From positions 1 to 11,461 of the forward strand of contig JAEXFF010000161.1 in the NCBI GenBank assembly GCA_023400335.1: a DNA stretch of 11,461 nt. Direction: 5' to 3'. The number at the start of each line of letters is the position of its first letter. Within the stretch, counting starts at the first letter, position 1. The notes under the pieces were generated by a model. The model made no database searches. It saw only the letters and a program-made list of their open reading frames with translations, and was not told where the DNA came from. The position numbers and the translations under genes are program-made. Positions 7,509 to 11,461 of the stretch are shown in pieces. The stretch comes from Bacteroidota bacterium (GTDB lineage: Bacteria > Bacteroidota > Bacteroidia > Bacteroidales > Marinifilaceae).

Positions 7509-8474
7509 ATGAAATCAATATTATTATATACAGGACTATTTGCAGGAATGTTTTGGGCTTGTGGTGGAAGTGGAAATGGGGATGATCCTACCCCTGAGCC
7601 GCCTACTCCCCCCGTTGAGAAAATAGAAATGAAAATTTCTGTATCCGGTATTCAGGCTCGGGGAGAAATGAGTGAAAAATTTGAAGCAGGGCAGAGTGTG
7701 GGTTTATTTGTGGTAAACCGGGAAAGTGCGGGGACCAAAGCCCGGCTCGTTTCTGTGAGCGGAAATCAGGTAGACAACGTAAAGAATACTTTGGAAAGTG
7801 ATGCAAAGAACTGGAAAGCTGCTTCCACAATGTATTGGAAGGATGCCGCCACTACGGTCGATGCTTATGCTTATTATCCCTGGATCTCTGCTCCATCCGG
7901 GGCGGACGTGACGAAATGGCCGGTTTCGGTAAAAACCGATCAAAGTCAGGAAGAGAGTGGAGTGGCCAGCGACTTCCTCTGGGCAAACACCAGCGGACAG
8001 AAAGCCGGAAATGACGGTCTGTTGTCTCTCTCTTTTCAGCACGCTTTATCTAAAATCAGTCTGAGTATTAAAATGGAGGAATCCGTCAAGGACATATATA
8101 CCATTAGCGGAGTAAAATTTATGGGTTTACAGACGACTGCTACTTGTGATTTAAATACAGGAGATGTGACAGCGTCTGATGGAAAAGGGAACGATATGAT
8201 TCCTTATTATAAGACGGCAGATAAGCAGAGTATAGAATTGATTGTTGTTCCCCAGACGATAGCCGCAGCTAAGTTTTTACAGGTAGAGGTGAATATCGGA
8301 GGAGGAGAAATCCATACCTTTGAATATAATCTTACCGGGGATTTACAAAGTGAAAGAGGAAAACAATATATTTTAGAGGTGAAAGTAGAAAAAGAGTTAG
8401 ATCCTTTAAAGACGGTTGACATAAAGATTTCCGACTGGGAACCGGGAGGAAATGAGAATGTAGAAACGGATTGA
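7509..8474 (+). CDS. Fimbrillin family (Mfa-like) lipoprotein, second of cassette
   Basis: A 321-residue paralogue of the preceding gene. The signal peptide MKSILLYTGLFAGMFWAC puts the lipidated cysteine at residue 18. A glycine- and proline-rich linker follows (residues 19-35), then SGIQARGEM with R51 at the place of the expected Arg-cleavage site. Shared blocks are FEAGQSVGLFVVNRES, WKDAATTVDAYAYYPW (to 125), KTDQSQEES...SDFLWAN (155-160), LSFQHALSKISLSI, LQTTATCDLNTGDV and IELIVVPQTI. DIKISDW (304-310) near the end is a common terminal motif in fimbrillin-like proteins. The DNA encoding DAYAYYPW is identical to the first gene at 23 of 24 bases, supporting an origin by tandem duplication. 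It likely sits on the outer membrane, with its neighbours, as part of one fibre or complex. Confidence 0.88.
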   Translation: MKSILLYTGLFAGMFWACGGSGNGDDPTPEPPTPPVEKIEMKISVSGIQARGEMSEKFEAGQSVGLFVVNRESAGTKARLVSVSGNQVDNVKNTLESDAKNWKAASTMYWKDAATTVDAYAYYPWISAPSGADVTKWPVSVKTDQSQEESGVASDFLWANTSGQKAGNDGLLSLSFQHALSKISLSIKMEESVKDIYTISGVKFMGLQTTATCDLNTGDVTASDGKGNDMIPYYKTADKQSIELIVVPQTIAAAKFLQVEVNIGGGEIHTFEYNLTGDLQSERGKQYILEVKVEKELDPLKTVDIKISDWEPGGNENVETD

Positions 8475-8512
8475 GAAAGCGGGAACGCTGGATGAGTAGA
8501 AATAAATAGAAA

Positions 8513-10048
8513 ATGAATGCAGTAAATTATATGAACAAAAATAAGATCATTTGGGGCATTGCTTTATTGTTGGCCGGATGTACCCAGGAAATGGAAAATC
8601 AGCCACAAAGTTCCGAATTGCGGATTAATGTGGGTGTAAATGAAACCCGTGTAACCCAGGGAAACGAAGGGTATACCTTCGATACAAATGATGAAATAGG
8701 CGTATTTGTAAGTCCTGAGGGACAATCTATACAAACTGCGGATCTGTCTTATAATGTGAAAAACCGCTGGAGCGGCTCTGAATGGGTAGCTGAGCACTCC
8801 ATGTACTGGACTTCCGATGAAGTCGGTACCAAAGATAAAATAGTCGGATATTATCCTTATGCGAAGACCGTTTCCGATCCTGCAAAATTTGTATTTACCG
8901 TTTCTTCCGATCAGTCTACTACTGACAAGATGCAGGTAAATGACTTCCTGTATGGAAGTACAGTTGGGGTGAAGACAACGGAAAATGCTCCTGTCAGTTT
9001 TTCATTGGATCATAAAATGACCCAGTTGACGGTAAATGTAAAATACAGTACTCAATTTACCGGTACGGAATCCATTTCAAGTTTTAAAATTAATGCTTTA
9101 CCTGCTGTATCGATTGATTTGAATACGGGTACTTTGGGGAAAGCTTCCGGTACCCGGACAGCTATTTCTTTAGGAAAAGCGGGTAAGGTAACCGAAGGAT
9201 ATCGGAGTACTTATGACGTGATCATTGTGCCCCAAAGTGTTTCTGCAACTGATCCTTTACTTACTTTGTCGATAAATGGTCAGGAATTGAGGCTTACGCT
9301 GGCTAAGGAATTTGAGAGCGGTAAACACTATGTTTTAAACCTGACTGCCGGAAAAGAACGTTTGGAATTAACAGGAATTTCGGTATCCGACTGGACTACC
9401 GGAAAAGTATTGGTTGGGGAAGTGGTAGAAGAACAGTTGTATTATAAACACGGGGACGTCATTCCTTATATGGTGAACAGGACACAGAAACCGGTTACAA
9501 TAGTGTTTGTCGGAGACGGATTTACGATAGAGTCGATGAAAAAACAAAACGGATTTTATAATGAAAGTCTGGATAAAGCCATTAAGGCTATCTTTAATAC
9601 GGAACCTTATAAGACTTATCAGGATTATTTCAATGTCTATAAAATTGTTGCCGTTTCTGCAGAAGAAGGAGCTGATAATACTTCGACAGGGGACATGAAG
9701 GATACTTTCTTCGGTGCCGGTTGGAATGACAGTTATAGTGATATGAAATGTGACCATAATACTGTATTCAATTTTGTACAGCAGTATTGTCCGGATATTG
9801 TAAAGGGACAGACAACCATAGATAAGATAGCCATTATCGTCGTTGTGAATGACGAACGGTATGGAGGTATGTGCTGGTCCTGGTCTACCGGACGGGCTTA
9901 TTGTATATGTCCGATTGCAAAAGGAGGAGCTCCTCTCTATTGGTCCGGAGGGTATGAAGGTACAGGTTTGAATAAGGGAGATTGGACAAATACGGTGGTA
10001 CATGAAGGCGGAGGCCATTGTTTTGGAAAGATGGGAGATGAATATTAA
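8513..10048 (+). CDS. Lipoprotein with fimbrillin-like N-terminus fused to M64 metallopeptidase; frame stops early after the zinc motif
   Basis: As it stands, 511 residues. The lipobox LLAGC gives C23 as the anchor; a start at ATG 8531 (M7) would give a neater 17-residue signal peptide. NETRV (R46) matches the Arg-cleavage position of the two upstream paralogues. Residues 36-300 repeat the fimbrillin pattern: FDTNDEIGVFV, KIVGYYPYAK, SSDQST...NDFLYGS, FSLDHKMTQLTV, IDLNTGTL, VIIVPQSV and SVSDWTTG. From about 315 the sequence is M64 (IgA-peptidase-like): VTIVFVGDGFT, YFNVYKIVAVSAEEGADN, KIAIIVVVNDERYGGMCW. It then reaches HEGGGHCFGKMGDEY at 497-511, with H497, E498 and H502 as likely zinc-site residues. 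A TAA follows at once, but the same frame continues for 137 codons of M64 C-terminal sequence. The intact protein would be near 649 residues, so the full locus is 8513-10462. It is 38 nt downstream of the second fimbrillin gene. The truncated product probably lacks a complete catalytic fold. Confidence 0.85.
   Translation: MNAVNYMNKNKIIWGIALLLAGCTQEMENQPQSSELRINVGVNETRVTQGNEGYTFDTNDEIGVFVSPEGQSIQTADLSYNVKNRWSGSEWVAEHSMYWTSDEVGTKDKIVGYYPYAKTVSDPAKFVFTVSSDQSTTDKMQVNDFLYGSTVGVKTTENAPVSFSLDHKMTQLTVNVKYSTQFTGTESISSFKINALPAVSIDLNTGTLGKASGTRTAISLGKAGKVTEGYRSTYDVIIVPQSVSATDPLLTLSINGQELRLTLAKEFESGKHYVLNLTAGKERLELTGISVSDWTTGKVLVGEVVEEQLYYKHGDVIPYMVNRTQKPVTIVFVGDGFTIESMKKQNGFYNESLDKAIKAIFNTEPYKTYQDYFNVYKIVAVSAEEGADNTSTGDMKDTFFGAGWNDSYSDMKCDHNTVFNFVQQYCPDIVKGQTTIDKIAIIVVVNDERYGGMCWSWSTGRAYCICPIAKGGAPLYWSGGYEGTGLNKGDWTNTVVHEGGGHCFGKMGDEY
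10046..10048 (+). other. In-frame TAA interrupting the M64 gene
   Basis: The codons read GAT GAA TAT TAA TCA AGT GAA, so the stop lies directly after D-E-Y. Upstream and downstream segments are in the same frame, so a frameshift is not needed: one base substitution (for example from TAT or TAC) would restore a full-length protein. The following base is T, making TAAT, a context that favours efficient termination over readthrough. Confidence 0.85.
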
Positions 10049-10462
10049 TCAAGTGAAGGCTATTACCCTAACTCTTATATTTCCGGTCATAGTTGGCCTG
10101 TACCGATGAGTTTAAATTTGATTGCCAATAAAAATAATGTACTCTGGCAGCACTTTATCGGTTTGAATGATTATCCTAAGGTAGGACTCTACGAAGGAGG
10201 AAGTGGTTATTTACATGGGGTATGGCGTTCGGAATTGATTAGTTGCATGATCGATAATCGTTTTTATTTTAATGCACCTTCCCGGGAATTGATTGTAAAA
10301 CGTATCAAATCACTGGCTGGAGAGACTTATTCCTTTGAAGACTTTTTGGCAAGGGATGTAAATGTTGATAATACTCCGAAGGTAACGGGCGCACGAACTG
10401 CTTCTGTTCAGATTATGCCACCTACGGCTCCGCCTATGCTGATAGATAATTCATTTGAATAG
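10049..10462 (+). pseudogene. Detached C-terminal part of the M64 metallopeptidase gene
   Basis: Continuous in-frame coding sequence of 137 codons after the TAA, ending at TAG 10460-10462. The segment LWQHFIGLNDYPKVGLYEGG, followed by YLHGVWRSELISCMIDNRFYFN and APSRELIVKRIKSLAGE, resembles the C-terminal part of Bacteroidales M64 peptidases and belongs with the upstream domain. The ATG at 10106 could formally start a 118-residue protein, but it lies inside the domain, has no visible ribosome-binding site, and the 19 codons before it are also protein-like. The codons show no other stop or frameshift, so the interruption must be recent or artefactual. The piece ends with VQIMPPTAPPMLIDNSFE, 46 nt before the operon terminator. 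Confidence 0.8.
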
Positions 10463-10508
10463 CCGATAGCATAAACCGGATTTAAATCGTTCGGTAATTT
10501 TAAATCAG

Positions 10509-10548
10509 ATGCCTGAAATGTTTACAGCATTTCAGGCATTTTTCTTTT
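10509..10548 (+). terminator. Strong intrinsic terminator of the fimbrillin/M64 operon
   Basis: A perfect 12-bp stem, ATGCCTGAAATG (10509-10520) with CATTTCAGGCAT (10528-10539), encloses the 7-nt loop TTTACAG and is followed by TTTTCTTTT. It lies 46 nt after the TAG that ends the M64 locus. This also supports the 10049-10462 segment being part of the original transcription unit. Confidence 0.93.
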
Positions 10549-10796
10549 ATACTTATCCAAGAATAAATAAAAATTAATAAAAAATTGTAAATAAGGATTT
10601 TTTTATTTATTTTCGAAAGGACCAACTCTGTGGAGTATTTTTGTTCGGGATTTTTGCAGGAAAAGCTGTCTGAAATCAAACGCAGAAATGGAGATAATTA
10701 AATAAAAAATATGTAACAATCTCTATATATAAAACGTATGCGTATATTAATATGTAAATTCCTTATTCAAAACGAACAAGTGCTTTAAAATTGTGT

Positions 10797-10804
10797 TACT
10801 TTTG
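10797..10804 (+). promoter_or_regulatory. Possible promoter (-7 box) of the branching enzyme gene
   Basis: TACTTTTG matches TAnnTTTG. The -33 position lacks TTTG, so the assignment rests on the -7 box and on its place 117 nt before the start codon. A leader of roughly 110 nt would result. Confidence 0.4.
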
Positions 10805-10920
10805 TAGTTGGATAGTAGCTTTCTAAAGTGGGACATGGTTATTAAATTATTTAAGTAAGAATAAAGGATATAAAAAACTTTGGATATAGGCTGTTGGTTA
10901 ATAGATAAATTGAGCAGGAT

Positions 10921-11461
10921 ATGATGGATAGAAATTGCAGCTTTGCAGATAAAGACCCTTTATTAGAACCTTTCAGGTATACAATCCGGAAGCGGTATGA
11001 GAATTTTATAATGCGGGAACTTGGATTTACTGAAGGGAAGAAGAAGTTGGCAGATGTTTTTAATTCCTATCTTTATTACGGACTTCATAATACCGGAAAG
11101 AATTGGATTTTCCGGGAATGGGCACCGGCTGCTACTGCGATTTATCTGATTGGAGATTTTTCCGGTTGGAAGAAAGAGGAAGAATATCGGTTGCAGCGGA
11201 TCGAAAACGGTAATTGGGAGTTGAAGTTAGCTTTGGAGAAACTTCGGCACGGGATGAAATACCGTTTGTGGGTAGAGTGGGAAGGAGGATGCGGAGAACG
11301 TTTGCCTAGCCATGTGAGGCGTGCCGTGCAGGATGAAGAGACGAAACTGTTTTCGGCGGAGGTATGGAGTCCGTCTGAAACTTATAGCTGGGAACATAAA
11401 TTTCGTCGCAAAGAGAAAAATCCTTTAATTTATGAAGCGCATATCGGTATGAGTACGGAGA
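10921..11461 (+). CDS. glgB: 1,4-alpha-glucan branching enzyme, N-terminal part (3' end outside window)
   Basis: The first 180 codons of a gene running off the right edge. Branching enzymes cut an alpha-1,4-glucan chain and rejoin it through an alpha-1,6 bond, in glycogen synthesis in the cytoplasm. The opening DKDPLLEPFRYTIRKRYENF and the helix ending in FNSYLYYGLH are typical of the GH13 branching enzymes of this phylum, which resemble the eukaryotic type. A CBM48 domain follows, marked by FREWAPAATAIYLIGDFSGW (residues 64-83). YEAHIGMS (171-178) is the start of the catalytic barrel. The catalytic residues lie beyond the window. There are two adjacent ATGs, 10921 and 10924; GAGCAGGAT precedes the first. 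It has no signal peptide. It is separated from the fimbrillin operon by a strong terminator, so it is an independent unit. Confidence 0.9.
   Translation, partial: MMDRNCSFADKDPLLEPFRYTIRKRYENFIMRELGFTEGKKKLADVFNSYLYYGLHNTGKNWIFREWAPAATAIYLIGDFSGWKKEEEYRLQRIENGNWELKLALEKLRHGMKYRLWVEWEGGCGERLPSHVRRAVQDEETKLFSAEVWSPSETYSWEHKFRRKEKNPLIYEAHIGMSTE

Larger units (their letters stand above)
10463..10920. other. 458-nt intergenic region before the branching enzyme gene
   Basis: Apart from the terminator at 10509-10548 this is AT-rich DNA with no credible ORF. It holds a 12-bp A/T inverted repeat (10562-10573 with 10600-10611). It also holds a TATTTTTG (10636-10643) without a good -33 box, and a TACTTTTG (10797-10804) that is the better promoter candidate for the gene at 10921. 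I see no tRNA, rRNA or recognisable riboswitch. Confidence 0.6.

Noticed and set aside
9368..10018. A 216-residue antisense frame opposite the M64 gene
   Set aside because: It lies entirely opposite a well-supported domain, and its translation shows no recognisable family features.
10046..10048. Selenocysteine or pyrrolysine recoding
   Set aside because: The codon is TAA, not TGA or TAG, and no recoding hairpin is apparent just downstream.
10030..10060. A frameshift as the cause of the M64 interruption
   Set aside because: Upstream and downstream segments share one frame (8513 and 10106 are equal modulo 3), so only the stop codon itself breaks the gene.
10106..10462. A separate 118-residue gene starting at ATG 10106
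   Set aside because: It is in the same frame as the M64 gene, lacks a ribosome-binding site, and the codons between the TAA and this ATG are also M64-like. It is the tail of one interrupted gene.
1..11461. CRISPR arrays, insertion sequences, tRNA or rRNA genes, attachment sites
   Set aside because: No regularly spaced repeats, transposase-like frames, terminal inverted repeats with target duplications, or tRNA-like folds were seen on either strand.

Overview
The window looks like a chromosomal segment from a gut-type Bacteroidales. The evidence is a SusC/SusD pair, tandem fimbrillin (Mfa-like) lipoproteins, a Bacteroidetes-style MutS2 beginning MIYPDNFE, and -7 boxes of the form TAnnTTTG. 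Codon style and moderate GC would fit Odoribacter or a relative, but the genus cannot be fixed by eye.

Layout. (1) Positions 1-2670, plus strand: the C-terminal third of a SusC/RagA TonB-dependent transporter, cut by the left edge, and its SusD-like lipoprotein partner 4 nt downstream. (2) 2822-5923, minus strand: mutS2 (GTG start) followed after 12 nt by a WbqC-family gene, apparently one operon converging on the susD end. (3) 5924-6565: a 642-nt divergent gene-free region with a likely mutS2 promoter, a strong plus-strand Bacteroidetes promoter, two palindromes, a GC-rich hairpin and an intrinsic terminator at 6434-6462. Promoter and terminator together suggest an untranslated RNA or attenuated leader of about 330 nt. 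A second -7 box lies just before the next gene. (4) 6566-10462, plus strand: a three-gene cassette of related fimbrillin-like lipoproteins with gaps of 19 and 38 nt. The third joins an N-terminal fimbrillin-like region to an M64 (IgA-peptidase-like) metallopeptidase domain. A textbook terminator at 10509-10548 ends the unit. (5) 10549-10920: AT-rich intergenic DNA with a probable promoter, then the first 180 codons of a GH13 1,4-alpha-glucan branching enzyme cut by the right edge.

The most interesting part is the fimbrillin/M64 cassette. Two stalk-like fimbrillin lipoproteins precede a lipoprotein carrying a protease domain where a tip adhesin might be expected, suggesting a surface fibre or anchor displaying a metalloprotease. 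The M64 gene has a single in-frame TAA directly after the HEGGGH...DEY zinc-site motif. The reading frame then continues unbroken for 137 codons with recognisable M64 C-terminal sequence. The gene is therefore a very fresh nonsense pseudogene, a strain polymorphism, a sequencing error or, least likely, a recoded stop.
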